A DNA stretch of 64,000 bases from DTKD01 sp050948905 (GTDB taxonomy: Bacteria > Armatimonadota > UBA5829), in the NCBI GenBank assembly GCA_050948905.1, contig JBMNES010000001.1:2604001-2668000 (forward strand), given 5' to 3'. Below, in pieces: positions 16,850 through 26,103 of this stretch (its first letter is position 1; each line of letters starts with the position of its first letter). The position numbers were made by a program, and so were the translations under genes. Under the pieces are notes generated by a model, which made no database searches, was not told the origin of the DNA, and saw only the letters and a program-made list of their open reading frames with translations.

Positions 16850-19699
16850 TTACTCCTCCGCAGTCAACGCCAAAAGGAATGGCGATGCTTCGGGGTGATT
16901 TGTTATGAAGTCTATGCTTTTGACTTTAAGATCTGGATTTGGATTTTTCCAGGTGAACTCTACTACACCTATCGCTCGATCGTCCCTGGCTTTGTTGCGC
17001 CACGCAAATCCGTAAGTCAGGGCGGTGGATTGGTCGTCCCAGGCTGATATGTCTCTGGGATAGGACAGCCCGACGGTTTCTGTCTTGCCATCCTCATAGT
17101 GGATGATATAACTGGCCGCTTTGGAGTAACGTTCTGCGCCGTGTGCGCATCCGTGCAGGAAATGCAGCGCTGTGACTTTTTGGTCGACTTCTATGCCTTC
17201 AACACGCTTCGGAAACGATTTTGGCATAGCTCTGCCGCCCAGCATCACAACCGAGGCCGTGTCCGTCTTTGCCGGCAGTATCAGATACGGAACGCCCTCC
17301 ATCCATACTGTGCCTTCCGGAATCTGCCGCAGATCGATGCTGTGGCCATAACCCAGCCACCCGACTGATCGACCTGAATCCGCACGAGATATATTGCAGT
17401 GCTTGTCGAGTCTGATAACGCTATAATCCGGCTGGCGCATCGGCTGGTCGCCGAACCACATCTTGTTAAATATCGTGTCCGGTCTGTAAGGCAGTGAGTC
17501 CAGAGTCGGCCGGCTCGGATTCCAGGCCCAGGCTGCAGCTAATATGTAAGCATAAAGCTGATGCGGGTCGTTTTTCAAAGTCGTCTGTTCATCAGCCCAG
17601 CCAGTCCAGGTGGTGTGCAACATCCCCAGTATCCTGCGATTGTCAGCATACTTGGAAAGCAGCGTTATATTTCGCGGGTCATACCACGTGCAACCGACGA
17701 CCGTAAATCCATAAGATTGATAGAGATCAATCGATGGATATTCAGGCTCTGGAGAATAGCGCCAATCGTTGATGAGTATGTCTTTAGGCACATCGTCCAG
17801 CAGTTCACGGTAGTCGTTGCGCGACAGCATATCCCCCCAAATCATCATCTTGCAGCCCTTTGACTTCAGATGGTCGTAGATCTTCCGGATATGGTCGACA
17901 TATAGCCTCTGCTTGCCAATCGCCTTGCACTTTTCGTCATAGGGGATGACCCCGCGCATATCGAACTCATCATGCCCGGCATGCACGTATTCAGGATGGC
18001 CGAAAAGCTCAATCGCCTCGTCCATCAGTTCATAAACGAGCTTATACGACTCCGGGTTTGACATACAATAGCAGTAAGGATCGTTGGGGTCCTCGGCCAA
18101 ATGGCGGTTTTCAGGCGCATTCAGCGCATAGGTGAAATGTCCAGGACACTGCACCAGCGGAGTGACCGTTATGTGATGACGACGCGCAATTTCGAGCAGT
18201 TTCGGGATATCCTCACGCGGCATACATGTCTTGGGATTTACTATCTCCGGATGACTCTTCCATTCGATATTGTCGATTTGCAGCACGATGTGATTGACCT
18301 TAAGCGGAGCCAGCACATTCGTGATCAGCTTGCCCAGATACGAAAGCCCGTCGCGCGTGGCGAGCAGATGAACGCCTCTGAATTGGAACTTTGGAGCGTC
18401 ACGCACGGTAACGGCGGGCACGCAGATCGTGCCGTCATCATTCTTTTTTAGCAACTGCTTGAGTGATTGCACACCGTAGAACGTGTTGACTACGGACGTC
18501 CCGCAAATCGCCGCGTATTCCGGCACGACATTCATCGCATAGGCGCCGTTTTCCTTGCCTATTCGTGGCAGAAAGAGATAGTCTTTTCTACAGATATCCT
18601 CAAGCAATTGGTTACGGTCGCCTTCGCCGATTATAATGGCGTTGCGCACGCGCGAGGGGTCTTGCTCCGCCACAGATGACCGTACCACGCTCAGACGCCT
18701 GCCACCCAGTTGTTCGATGGCATCGTTGATCTGATCCGCAGCCCACAAATCTGCCTCTTCGGCATCTGAGTTCACGATTATTCTGGTGTCGGGTTTGATT
18801 ATAAACGCATTTGAACGGTGATATCTGAACTCAACCGGTTCGGGTATTATGTGCATACCCTTTGGCACAGGAGCAGCTTCAGTCACTGCCTCAGCACCTA
18901 CCGGGGCAGAAGAGTCTGACTCCAGTAGCAGAGGATCCCCACGAAACAGAGTGAACCTGGCTCTCTGCCCATCCGAAGGCGCCAGTTTTCCAAACGAAGA
19001 ATAGGTGGCATATTTGGCCGGCACCGCCGACCAACTGCTCAGTTCACCTAACCGAATCTCGTTTCGGCACAGATTGATTCGCCAGAAAGCATCGTTTCTT
19101 CCTGCGGGCCGCAGCATCTTGAACGGTATCGCCATCTCCGCGATCCACCGGTCATCCATTTTGGAGACTGCTGCGTTCCAGACATCATTCCTCATCTCCC
19201 AACCGGGCTGCACGTAGGTTTTTGCGCCGGCCACATTGATCGAGAAATGATGACAGTTGCCTGCATCAGCGACTGTGTTCGGGGAAATGTAAACCTCGAT
19301 AGAGTCGTCCTGCCAAACAGGCTCATTGTCAATGCTGTACTCCGCTTTGACCTTATCCATCTGATCCTCAAAACATTCAAAGGCCAGATAGAGAGTATTC
19401 TTATCGTAGCAGAGCCGCACCCTGGTCTGCTGGCTTGCCATCTCACCCGACTGCACGAGCTTGAAATCGCCGACGGTCGCTGCGTTTCTCCAAGCCAGTT
19501 CGCCAATTTTCCCATCTACTTTTAGTGATTGGTCGATATATGCCGGCGTCACGACCAGCATTCCAGATTCATCAGTTCCTATTGAGACTTCCATTGTGCC
19601 TCCAATCGCATGAGAACTAAATCCGACAATCAACACAAACGCGGCCATTACCGCACTGGTTGCAGTAACAATATTGAATTTATGTGCAATCCATGTCAA
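16850..19699 (-). CDS. Exported GH20 beta-hexosaminidase-like protein with CBM9-like N-terminal domain
   Basis: 949 residues. A signal peptide (residues 1 to about 33, core TSAVMAAFVLIVGFS) is followed by a CBM9-like carbohydrate-binding domain (about 50-240, LKVDGKIGELAWRNA to DDSIEVYISPN). A GH20b-type domain comes next (about 280-420), then the GH20 catalytic barrel (about 425-760), and a beta-rich tail. The catalytic pair is D577-E578 in HAGHDEFDMRG. Substrate-assisted GH20 enzymes remove terminal N-acetylhexosamines. Here HAGHDE replaces the common HxGGDE, so activity or specificity may be altered. The gene is unexpectedly placed 12 bp after valS and 2 bp before the Gfo/Idh gene. Confidence 0.85.
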   Translation of the reverse strand: MTWIAHKFNIVTATSAVMAAFVLIVGFSSHAIGGTMEVSIGTDESGMLVVTPAYIDQSLKVDGKIGELAWRNAATVGDFKLVQSGEMASQQTRVRLCYDKNTLYLAFECFEDQMDKVKAEYSIDNEPVWQDDSIEVYISPNTVADAGNCHHFSINVAGAKTYVQPGWEMRNDVWNAAVSKMDDRWIAEMAIPFKMLRPAGRNDAFWRINLCRNEIRLGELSSWSAVPAKYATYSSFGKLAPSDGQRARFTLFRGDPLLLESDSSAPVGAEAVTEAAPVPKGMHIIPEPVEFRYHRSNAFIIKPDTRIIVNSDAEEADLWAADQINDAIEQLGGRRLSVVRSSVAEQDPSRVRNAIIIGEGDRNQLLEDICRKDYLFLPRIGKENGAYAMNVVPEYAAICGTSVVNTFYGVQSLKQLLKKNDDGTICVPAVTVRDAPKFQFRGVHLLATRDGLSYLGKLITNVLAPLKVNHIVLQIDNIEWKSHPEIVNPKTCMPREDIPKLLEIARRHHITVTPLVQCPGHFTYALNAPENRHLAEDPNDPYCYCMSNPESYKLVYELMDEAIELFGHPEYVHAGHDEFDMRGVIPYDEKCKAIGKQRLYVDHIRKIYDHLKSKGCKMMIWGDMLSRNDYRELLDDVPKDILINDWRYSPEPEYPSIDLYQSYGFTVVGCTWYDPRNITLLSKYADNRRILGMLHTTWTGWADEQTTLKNDPHQLYAYILAAAWAWNPSRPTLDSLPYRPDTIFNKMWFGDQPMRQPDYSVIRLDKHCNISRADSGRSVGWLGYGHSIDLRQIPEGTVWMEGVPYLILPAKTDTASVVMLGGRAMPKSFPKRVEGIEVDQKVTALHFLHGCAHGAERYSKAASYIIHYEDGKTETVGLSYPRDISAWDDQSTALTYGFAWRNKARDDRAIGVVEFTWKNPNPDLKVKSIDFITNHPEASPFLLALTAEE

Positions 19700-19711
19700 C
19701 CCACGCCTCTA

Positions 19712-22360
19712 TCAGCCGCCCAGTGCCTGCTTTCGTTCGATCAACTTCAGCTTCTTTTCATTCAACTCGGCAACGATTCTGCGTTCTTTGTCGATAATAG
19801 CAGCAGGGGCTTTCGACACGAACTGCTCGTTGGACAACTTGGCCTCGTGCGGTGCAAGCTCCTTCACGATAGCTTCAAGCTCCGCAGTAACACGAGATAG
19901 TTCTCTATCAACGTCGATGACTCCTGCTACTTCCACATATAAATCAATGCCAGGTAGATGGGCAGACAGGCATTTGCTCTTCTCCACATCGGTGAGCGAC
20001 TCAACGAACGTGATGTCGCCAATTCTGGACAGCGACTTGACAGACGAAGAGTTCCGCTCTATCAGGCTTCTTGTCAGCGTATCGGCAACTACCGTTATAT
20101 CGACCTGTTTACCAGGGTTGACACCAAGTTCGGCGCGCAGGTTACGTACCGAACGGACTATATCCATAACAACGCCCATCTCCCGTTCAGCTTCGTCATC
20201 AATTGCAGGCAGGTCGGCTTCGGGATAAGCCGCCAGCATTATGCTCTCCCCTTCGTGCGGCAAGGCCTGCCAAATCTGTTCTGTGATAAACGGAGTAATG
20301 GGATGCAGCAGGCGCATCGTCGTCTCGAGAACGTGATACAGGGTATTGCGCGCTTCATTCTTCTCCTGGTCAGCTCCACGGAGCCGGGGCTTGGCCAGCT
20401 CAATGTACCAATCGCAGAACTCGCTCCAGATGAACTCATAAAGAGCGTTTGAGGCGTCGTCGATGTCGTATGTGGCCAGCGACTCGTTCACCGTGTGAAT
20501 AGTGCGGTTCAGGCGAGAGAGAATCCATTTATCCGCCAGTTCTGATCCGAGTTGATCCCTGTCCGGAGTAAAGCCCTCCAAGTGCATCATAACGAACCGG
20601 GAGGCGTTCCACACCTTGTTACCAAAGTTGCGGACGTTTTCTACTCGTTTGTCGGAGAATCGAATGTCCTGATTTTTCCCAGCCTGTTGCATAAGCGCGA
20701 ATCTAAGGGCGTCTGCACCGAATTTGTCGATCAGATCGAGAGGATCAACCCCCGTGCCCAAGGATTTGCTCATACGCTTGCCCTCTTCGTTGAGGACCGT
20801 GGCGTAGATGTAGACATCCTTAAAGGGGATCTGCTCGAGATATTCCAGGCTGGAGAATATCATTCTGGCTACCCAAAGGTATATGATCTCTCGCGCGGTG
20901 ACCAGCACATCGGTGGGGTAGAAATAGTCGAGTTCCGGTGTGTTCTGAGGCCAACCGAGGGTGGCGAACGGCCATAGCGCGGATGAGAACCACGTGTCAA
21001 GGACGTCGGGGTCCTGAGTTACGTTCGAACTGCCGCACTTCGAGCAGGCTTCCAGGCTGGTTTTGGCTGCAGTATACTGCCCACAGTCCTCGCATTTCCA
21101 CACAGGAATGCGATGACCCCACCAGAGTTGCCGTGAGATACACCAGTCGCGGATGTTCTCCATCCAGTCGATGTAGATGGATGCGTAACGCTCTGGATAA
21201 AACTTGACCTTGCCCTGTTTAACGACGTCTATGGCCGGCCCAGCCAGTTCCTTCATTTTGCAGAACCACTGCTCGGATAACAGAGGCTCAATGGTGGTAT
21301 GGCATCGCTCGCATGTGCCGACGGAGTGGGAGTAGTCCTCGATTTTCTCCATTAGGCCCTGTGCTTCGAGGTTTTCGACAACCTTTTCGCGAGCAACAAA
21401 TCGATCCAGCCCTTCGTAGTCGACGCCGGCTTCCTGAGTCATTGCTCCATCCGGGCCGATGACCACGACCTGCGGCAAGTTGTGCCTGAGCCCTATCTCA
21501 AAGTCGTTGGGATCATGGGCCGGAGTGACCTTCACGGCGCCGGTTCCAAACTCCATATCTACAAATTCGTCTGCGACAATCGGGATTACCCGGTCGGTAA
21601 GTGGTAACTTTACTTTCTTGCCGATTTTGTCCTCATATCGAGCGTCAGCAGGGTTCACTGCGACTGCGGTATCGCCAAGCATCGTCTCCGGACGTGTTGT
21701 TGCTACTACAACGTAGCCGGACCCATCCTCGTACGGATAGCGCAGATGCCACAGGTGACTGTGCTGCTCGACGTATTCGACTTCGATATCGGAAATCGCG
21801 GTGTGGCATCGTGGGCACCAGTTGATTACTCTCGCCCCGCGATAGATCAGTCCCTTATTAAATAACCTTACGAACGATTCCAGCACGGCGTCGACATAGC
21901 CTTCGTCCATCGTAAAGCGCTCTCGCGACCAGTCGAACGAGAATCCCATAGTCTTGAACTGGTGCAGAATCTGGCCGCCGTATTCTTCCTTCCATGCCCA
22001 TACTCGCTTTAGAAACTCGTCTCTGCCCAGGTCGTGACGGGAAAGCCCCTGCTCGGCGATTTGCTGCTCGACCTTGTTTTGAGTCGCTATCCCTGCGTGA
22101 TCAGTACCGGGGAGGCATAGAGTTTCGTAGCCCTGCATACGCTTCCATCGTGTCAATACATCCTGAATCGTATAGCACAAAGCATGGCCGATATGAAGGG
22201 AGCCGGTGACGTTAGGAGGAGGGATGGTGATGCAATATTCGGGTTTACCTTCTCTAACTTCAGCGTGAAAATAGTTGTTATCCAGCCAGTATTCGTACCA
22301 TTTTTTCTCCACTTGCGCAGGGTCGTATACTGTTGGCAGTTGTTGGGTATTGTTGGTCAT
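19712..22360 (-). CDS. valS: Valyl-tRNA synthetase
   Basis: 882 residues, class Ia synthetase attaching valine to tRNA-Val, with post-transfer editing. HIGH motif in PPPNVTGSLHIGHAL (about residue 55), the CP1 editing insert, KMSKS variant KRMSKS, the tRNA-binding helical domain, and a C-terminal coiled coil (about 815-880) of the type found in bacterial ValRS. ATG 22360 is preferred over GTG 22366 because GGAG lies 7 nt before it. A valine-specific T-box leader sits upstream of the preceding small gene, which fits charged-tRNA control of this enzyme. Confidence 0.97.
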   Translation of the reverse strand: MTNNTQQLPTVYDPAQVEKKWYEYWLDNNYFHAEVREGKPEYCITIPPPNVTGSLHIGHALCYTIQDVLTRWKRMQGYETLCLPGTDHAGIATQNKVEQQIAEQGLSRHDLGRDEFLKRVWAWKEEYGGQILHQFKTMGFSFDWSRERFTMDEGYVDAVLESFVRLFNKGLIYRGARVINWCPRCHTAISDIEVEYVEQHSHLWHLRYPYEDGSGYVVVATTRPETMLGDTAVAVNPADARYEDKIGKKVKLPLTDRVIPIVADEFVDMEFGTGAVKVTPAHDPNDFEIGLRHNLPQVVVIGPDGAMTQEAGVDYEGLDRFVAREKVVENLEAQGLMEKIEDYSHSVGTCERCHTTIEPLLSEQWFCKMKELAGPAIDVVKQGKVKFYPERYASIYIDWMENIRDWCISRQLWWGHRIPVWKCEDCGQYTAAKTSLEACSKCGSSNVTQDPDVLDTWFSSALWPFATLGWPQNTPELDYFYPTDVLVTAREIIYLWVARMIFSSLEYLEQIPFKDVYIYATVLNEEGKRMSKSLGTGVDPLDLIDKFGADALRFALMQQAGKNQDIRFSDKRVENVRNFGNKVWNASRFVMMHLEGFTPDRDQLGSELADKWILSRLNRTIHTVNESLATYDIDDASNALYEFIWSEFCDWYIELAKPRLRGADQEKNEARNTLYHVLETTMRLLHPITPFITEQIWQALPHEGESIMLAAYPEADLPAIDDEAEREMGVVMDIVRSVRNLRAELGVNPGKQVDITVVADTLTRSLIERNSSSVKSLSRIGDITFVESLTDVEKSKCLSAHLPGIDLYVEVAGVIDVDRELSRVTAELEAIVKELAPHEAKLSNEQFVSKAPAAIIDKERRIVAELNEKKLKLIERKQALGG

Positions 22361-22401
22361 ATTCACTCTCCAGGCCCCGAGCGGGGAGCCGGCTCATCCT
22401 C

Positions 22402-22878
22402 CTATATCTGTTCGACGAAATATTTATCCCGGCGCAGCGCGAACCAGCTACCGAGAGTAAATCCCCAGAAGCCAGCCAGCGCTATCGCAAATATCATAAC
22501 TTCATAAGCGGTTGCTATTATCTCTTGGGAGGGGTAGTTCTCGATGTTGTCCCTCATAACGCTCAGGATAATTCCACACAGCAACACTGCTCCCAATACA
22601 GCCATCCCGGTGCTCAATACGGCATTTAGCAGCCAGGCGCGTTTTTTGCCTAATCGCATCCACGGAAACTGTGTCGACAGAGCCGCAGCAATCAAACCAA
22701 ATACGACACTACCTACCCCGGCAATAATCGAATAGAGAATCCGCCCCTGAGCTAGATCGACTACCGGTTCGTAATAGGCAAAACTCACGATTACGGACAC
22801 TATTATGGCCGGCACGCACCATAAAGCCGTGCGAACCCAGAACCATTCTCGCGCCTCCGCATAGCTGACTTTTTCCAA
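22402..22878 (-). CDS. Hypothetical four-helix membrane protein between the T-box and valS
   Basis: 158 residues with four predicted helices: FWVRTALWCVPAIIVSVIVS, an ILYSIIAGVGSVVFGLIAAAL segment, a VLSTGMAVLGAVLLCGIIL segment, and EVMIFAIALAGFWGFTLGSW. No family recognised. I place the start at TTG 22878, with AGGGG 7 nt upstream. The reading frame stays open to GTG 22956, but that part lies inside the T-box sequence and terminator hairpin and is unlikely to be translated. It ends 41 bp before valS, so it should share valS regulation. A link to valine transport or metabolism is only a guess. Confidence 0.65.
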   Translation of the reverse strand: MEKVSYAEAREWFWVRTALWCVPAIIVSVIVSFAYYEPVVDLAQGRILYSIIAGVGSVVFGLIAAALSTQFPWMRLGKKRAWLLNAVLSTGMAVLGAVLLCGIILSVMRDNIENYPSQEIIATAYEVMIFAIALAGFWGFTLGSWFALRRDKYFVEQI

Positions 22879-22899
22879 ACGATTATCCCCTATAACTAA

Positions 22900-23160
22900 G
22901 CCCCCGTCGCCTGTATCAAGGACGACAGGGGCTGTAATCCCGCTGCGTGGTACCACCTTGTTTCCCCCACCCTACAGGCGAGGCTCAAACAGCTATCACG
23001 GGCTTACCCGGCGGGTTCTACTGAGCTTAATAACCGTTCTTCCCGCGGCTGCAGGACGACGTTCGGAGGAGACCCACCAGAAGCTCGCACCATAAGTCAT
23101 CTCAGACTCCGCTTCCTCTCTGAGGCAGTCTACAACCTACTCTTTCCTGCAATAGCCTTG
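22900..23160 (-). promoter_or_regulatory. T-box riboswitch, valine (GUC) specifier
   Basis: Minus-strand leader with all main T-box parts. Stem I is closed by GCAGGA / TCCTGC. Its specifier loop has AGAGTAGG on one side and GAAC-GTC-G on the other, giving a GTC (valine) specifier at 23058-23060. The T-box motif GGTGGTACCACG lies at 22946-22957. The antiterminator can form as CAAGG-[UGGUACC]-ACG paired with CGU-CCUUG. It competes with a 10-bp terminator stem GCCCCTGTCG / CGACGGGGGC (22900-22932), whose 3' side is followed by only a weak U-stretch. Low charged tRNA-Val should switch on the downstream membrane protein-valS unit. Confidence 0.92.
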
Positions 23161-23165
23161 ACAAT

Positions 23166-23171
23166 ATTTTA
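23166..23171 (-). promoter_or_regulatory. Probable -10 box for the T-box transcript
   Basis: TAAAAT on the minus strand, positioned so that transcription would start just before stem I of the T-box. No good -35 is visible 16-18 bp upstream (GTCGTT at 17 bp), so the call rests on position and the -10 alone. Confidence 0.35.
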
Positions 23172-23235
23172 CCTGCTTATTCTAACTGAACGACTTCAGT
23201 TTGTAAAGCCGACCTCAGGCAGGGTTGACTGTTGA

Positions 23236-23928
23236 TTATCTAAACTGCAGGCCGTTTTCTAATTTATCAAAAGCCGCCGAATACGCGCCCAGCGACCCAC
23301 TTTTTGCGCGTTCCAGGATCACGATCCTAATCGGAGCGTCTACGCCCACGATTTTCATTGCGCTGCCGCCTATTGAGACTGAGTATTTATAAGCGCTGTG
23401 TCCAGCGATCGTCGCATCACCCTGGCTTGTCACTTTGCCGTTATTAGCAAAAGTCTCGAGGGCAGCATCGGCTATCTCCCTTGCAGTAGTGGCCGAAGGG
23501 TTTGGCGGATGCACCTCGAATCGTCCATTGCCGTCGGTTATCACAGCAGATGAGCCTGAAGAACGCAGATCGATACCCCACTTTTCGGGATAGGTGATTA
23601 CTACGCCGCCGAAGACCGTAATCGACTTAGCTCCGCCTGCAGAGCTCTGTGCGGCTGGCTGAGTTGGCGCAGTCGGCGCGGGAGCGGCGGGCGCGGGAGG
23701 CGGAGGAGCTTCTGACGAGACGTCGGCCGGAGGCATTTGATCCGGGGGCATCATTGCTGGATCGGTCGCCGTTTGATCCTGTTGGGGAATCGGCGCCTCG
23801 GTGCCGCGGTTAGCGAAGAAATTGCTGTAAACCATCCAGCCAACAGCAATGACGATCACCACCACTAATACAACTGCCACCAGCGTCTGTTTGTCTTTCA
23901 TCGGTCCACTACTAATATCAAGCTTCAT
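23236..23928 (-). CDS. Membrane-anchored protein with Pro/Ala linker and a small PsbP/DcrB-like C-terminal domain
   Basis: 230 residues. One N-terminal helix (about 15-37, TLVAVVLVVVIVIAVGWMV), then a low-complexity Pro/Ala/Gln linker (about 42-95), then a soluble domain (about 97-230) with ITYPEKWGID, FEVHPPNPSATT and YKYSVSIGG. That pattern of a short YP-x-W strand, an alpha helix and an antiparallel sheet resembles the PsbP/DcrB-like fold; this is a weak visual match. The domain should face outside. ATG 23928 or ATG 23901 could be the start. It follows the ADP-ribosylglycohydrolase gene by 73 bp on the same strand. Confidence 0.6.
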   Translation of the reverse strand: MKLDISSGPMKDKQTLVAVVLVVVIVIAVGWMVYSNFFANRGTEAPIPQQDQTATDPAMMPPDQMPPADVSSEAPPPPAPAAPAPTAPTQPAAQSSAGGAKSITVFGGVVITYPEKWGIDLRSSGSSAVITDGNGRFEVHPPNPSATTAREIADAALETFANNGKVTSQGDATIAGHSAYKYSVSIGGSAMKIVGVDAPIRIVILERAKSGSLGAYSAAFDKLENGLQFR

Positions 23929-24001
23929 TTGCTGCGTGTATCCTCACAATATTATCCAGAACATGCTATCAGGCCGAGGCCATCTCCGCAATAGCCCGTT
24001 G

Positions 24002-25309
24002 TCAACAGCCTTCAGACAACCTCTCGATTTGTTTCTTCGTGCGATTCGCGAGTTCTTCAATCGGTGTCTGCATAAAGCCCTGCACTCCGCTGTCCAGTTT
24101 CCCACCAAGAGGCGCGATCCATTTATCAGGCAGGTTCTTAGCCCCTAACGCCGCTCCGATGATGCTGCCTGCTGTAGCCCCGTTGCAGTCGGTATCCATA
24201 CCCTGCATCACCGAAATACACGCGACCTTTTCGTAATCCGGCCAGCCATACAGCAGCGCGATGAGGACGATTGCGAGGTTATTATTCGTATGCACCCAGC
24301 TGTATTTGCCGTAGTAGGTTTGCAGCATTTTATCGAACGCCTCTTCCCATCCAGCACATTCTTCGTGCCATTTCAGGCAATCGGCGACCGTTTCGGCCAG
24401 GCGACAATGGGACGGAATCTGGCCCAGGCCTGCCTCGATTATCTGCGACAGATTGTCGGTGGCTAAAGCCGCGCTTATCATTGCCGCACACATCATCTCC
24501 CCGTATATTCCGTTTTTGATATGTGACAAAGCGGCATCACGCCACGCGAACTCGGCGGCTTTTTCCGGGTTTCCTGGAGCACAATAACCCCAAAAGTCCG
24601 CGCGAATCTGAGCGCCGATCCATTCGCGATACGGATTGAGATACATAGCCGCTTCATAAATCGGAAGACAATTTACCAGATTCATATACGCCTGCTTCTC
24701 AGCAGTGCATACGTGGTGATACGGCAGATTGCTCAGCCACCAGTGTCCTACGTCGGCGGTGGTGAACTCCGGGCCTTTCTCCTCCATTATCTTCAGGCCC
24801 ATTATGGTATAGTTGGTGTCGTCATCGGACAGAGCGTGATCCCACAATCCTCGCACGGAATTTCCGCGAATGTGAGCCTTTAATTCGTCTGACATATTAG
24901 CGGTAGGCTGAGGAACATAATTCGACATCGGATACTCCCCTGCTGCCTCCAGATATTCGCGAATTAACTCCTTCGACCAGCCCTCCACCGGCTTGCCCAG
25001 CATACAGCCGGCGATTCGACCGAGCCACGCACCATGTACTCTGTCCAGCAAATCTGCATTGACTTTTATATCCCAGCGCCTGTCCAAACTCGGCCGTGCG
25101 CTGCGAATTCCTGCCAGATGAGAAGGCTCCACATACGGAAAATCCGGCGTTATCGGGAGATGCCGCAGGTCCCAATATATCTGCATCAGGTCCTGCTCGC
25201 TCTGGGATTTCTGCCATCTCTCATCGTAGCCAGATACATCGCAGCCCTCTTCTGAGCGCTGTGTGATTTCTTCTTTTATCAAGTTGCGTAAATTTGTCCA
25301 GCCCGGCAT
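24002..25309 (-). CDS. ADP-ribosylglycohydrolase family protein
   Basis: 435 residues. ADP-ribosylhydrolase-fold enzymes remove ADP-ribose from proteins or small molecules using two Mg2+ ions. Metal-binding motifs are visible: WLGRIAGCMLGKPVEGW near residue 95, SDDDTNYTIMGL near residue 160, and MDTDCNGATAGSIIGAALG near residue 370. The N-terminal 90 residues are an extra helical region. Many environmental members are of unknown substrate, so an active role in reversing ADP-ribosylation is only possible. ATG start at 25309, preceded by a good GGAGAGG. No ADP-ribosyltransferase is visible nearby. Confidence 0.85.
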   Translation of the reverse strand: MPGWTNLRNLIKEEITQRSEEGCDVSGYDERWQKSQSEQDLMQIYWDLRHLPITPDFPYVEPSHLAGIRSARPSLDRRWDIKVNADLLDRVHGAWLGRIAGCMLGKPVEGWSKELIREYLEAAGEYPMSNYVPQPTANMSDELKAHIRGNSVRGLWDHALSDDDTNYTIMGLKIMEEKGPEFTTADVGHWWLSNLPYHHVCTAEKQAYMNLVNCLPIYEAAMYLNPYREWIGAQIRADFWGYCAPGNPEKAAEFAWRDAALSHIKNGIYGEMMCAAMISAALATDNLSQIIEAGLGQIPSHCRLAETVADCLKWHEECAGWEEAFDKMLQTYYGKYSWVHTNNNLAIVLIALLYGWPDYEKVACISVMQGMDTDCNGATAGSIIGAALGAKNLPDKWIAPLGGKLDSGVQGFMQTPIEELANRTKKQIERLSEGC

Positions 25310-25458
25310 CTTATCACCTCTCCAATATAAGCCATTCCACCGATATGAACACTACGGCCGTAGCTTTTCGGCCCAACAATACCGACATTATGCCAGATAT
25401 CTGCAACGTCGATCAATAGACGTGGAACACATTGTAGCTGGTATACGTATTTTTGACT

Positions 25459-26103
25459 ATGAGCTGGGTTTCTACTATAAAATGGGTGTCGTGGAATGCT
25501 ATGCTTGCCGTAATACCAGTGGCTGCAGGGTACGCGATCAGGGCTGTTTACAAGAGCAAGACTACTGCCGCCTTGCGATACGGTGTCCTGGCCGTTCTGG
25601 CAGTGCTATGGTTCGTGTTTCTGCCCAACACATGTTATTTGCTGACTGAGTGGCGGCATTTTTTGGTGACAGTGGACGGAAAGAACCTATTCTTGCGAGC
25701 CAGGGTCGATAATGCATATCTAATTGAGTTAATATCGTTGTCGTTGTTTTATTTTTTATACAGCTCGTTTGGCATGCTGATGTTTGCGCTGGCGATTCGT
25801 CCTGTGGAAAAAGCCGTGGTGAAAGGCGGATTGGCGCTTCGGCTGTGGGCGTTTCCGTTCTTTGCCGCTGTGTCTGTCGGAGTATATCTCGGATTAATTT
25901 TGCGCTTTAACAGTTGGGATTTGCTCACCAGGCCTGCGACCGTCTGGAGCGCAGTCATAGAACTTACCGCCCGCCCTGTACTTTCTATGTTCATAATTGG
26001 ATTCGGTGTGTTCCTTTGGATCGCTTATGAACTCTTGGATATATGGATAGATGGGTTCCATTATCGGCTTGCTTTGCTGAAAAATACAAATCAGGAGAAT
26101 TAG
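25459..26103 (+). CDS. DUF1361 membrane protein
   Basis: 214 residues with about six helices. The DUF1361 hallmark FLPNTCYLLTEWRHF (about residue 58) precedes a loop rich in charged residues. Further helices follow, including YLGLILRFNSWDLLTRP, also typical. Function unknown for the family. ATG 25459 has no clear Shine-Dalgarno; a TTG two codons upstream is possible. The stop codon is immediately followed by the GTG of the histidine kinase with no intervening base, so the two are a co-translated pair and the membrane protein may be the sensory or anchoring partner of the soluble kinase (inference). Confidence 0.78.
   Translation: MSWVSTIKWVSWNAMLAVIPVAAGYAIRAVYKSKTTAALRYGVLAVLAVLWFVFLPNTCYLLTEWRHFLVTVDGKNLFLRARVDNAYLIELISLSLFYFLYSSFGMLMFALAIRPVEKAVVKGGLALRLWAFPFFAAVSVGVYLGLILRFNSWDLLTRPATVWSAVIELTARPVLSMFIIGFGVFLWIAYELLDIWIDGFHYRLALLKNTNQEN

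Noticed and set aside
22879..22956. N-terminal extension of the four-helix membrane protein from GTG 22956
   Set aside because: These codons are the T-box motif and terminator stem; a TTG with a proper ribosome-binding site follows.
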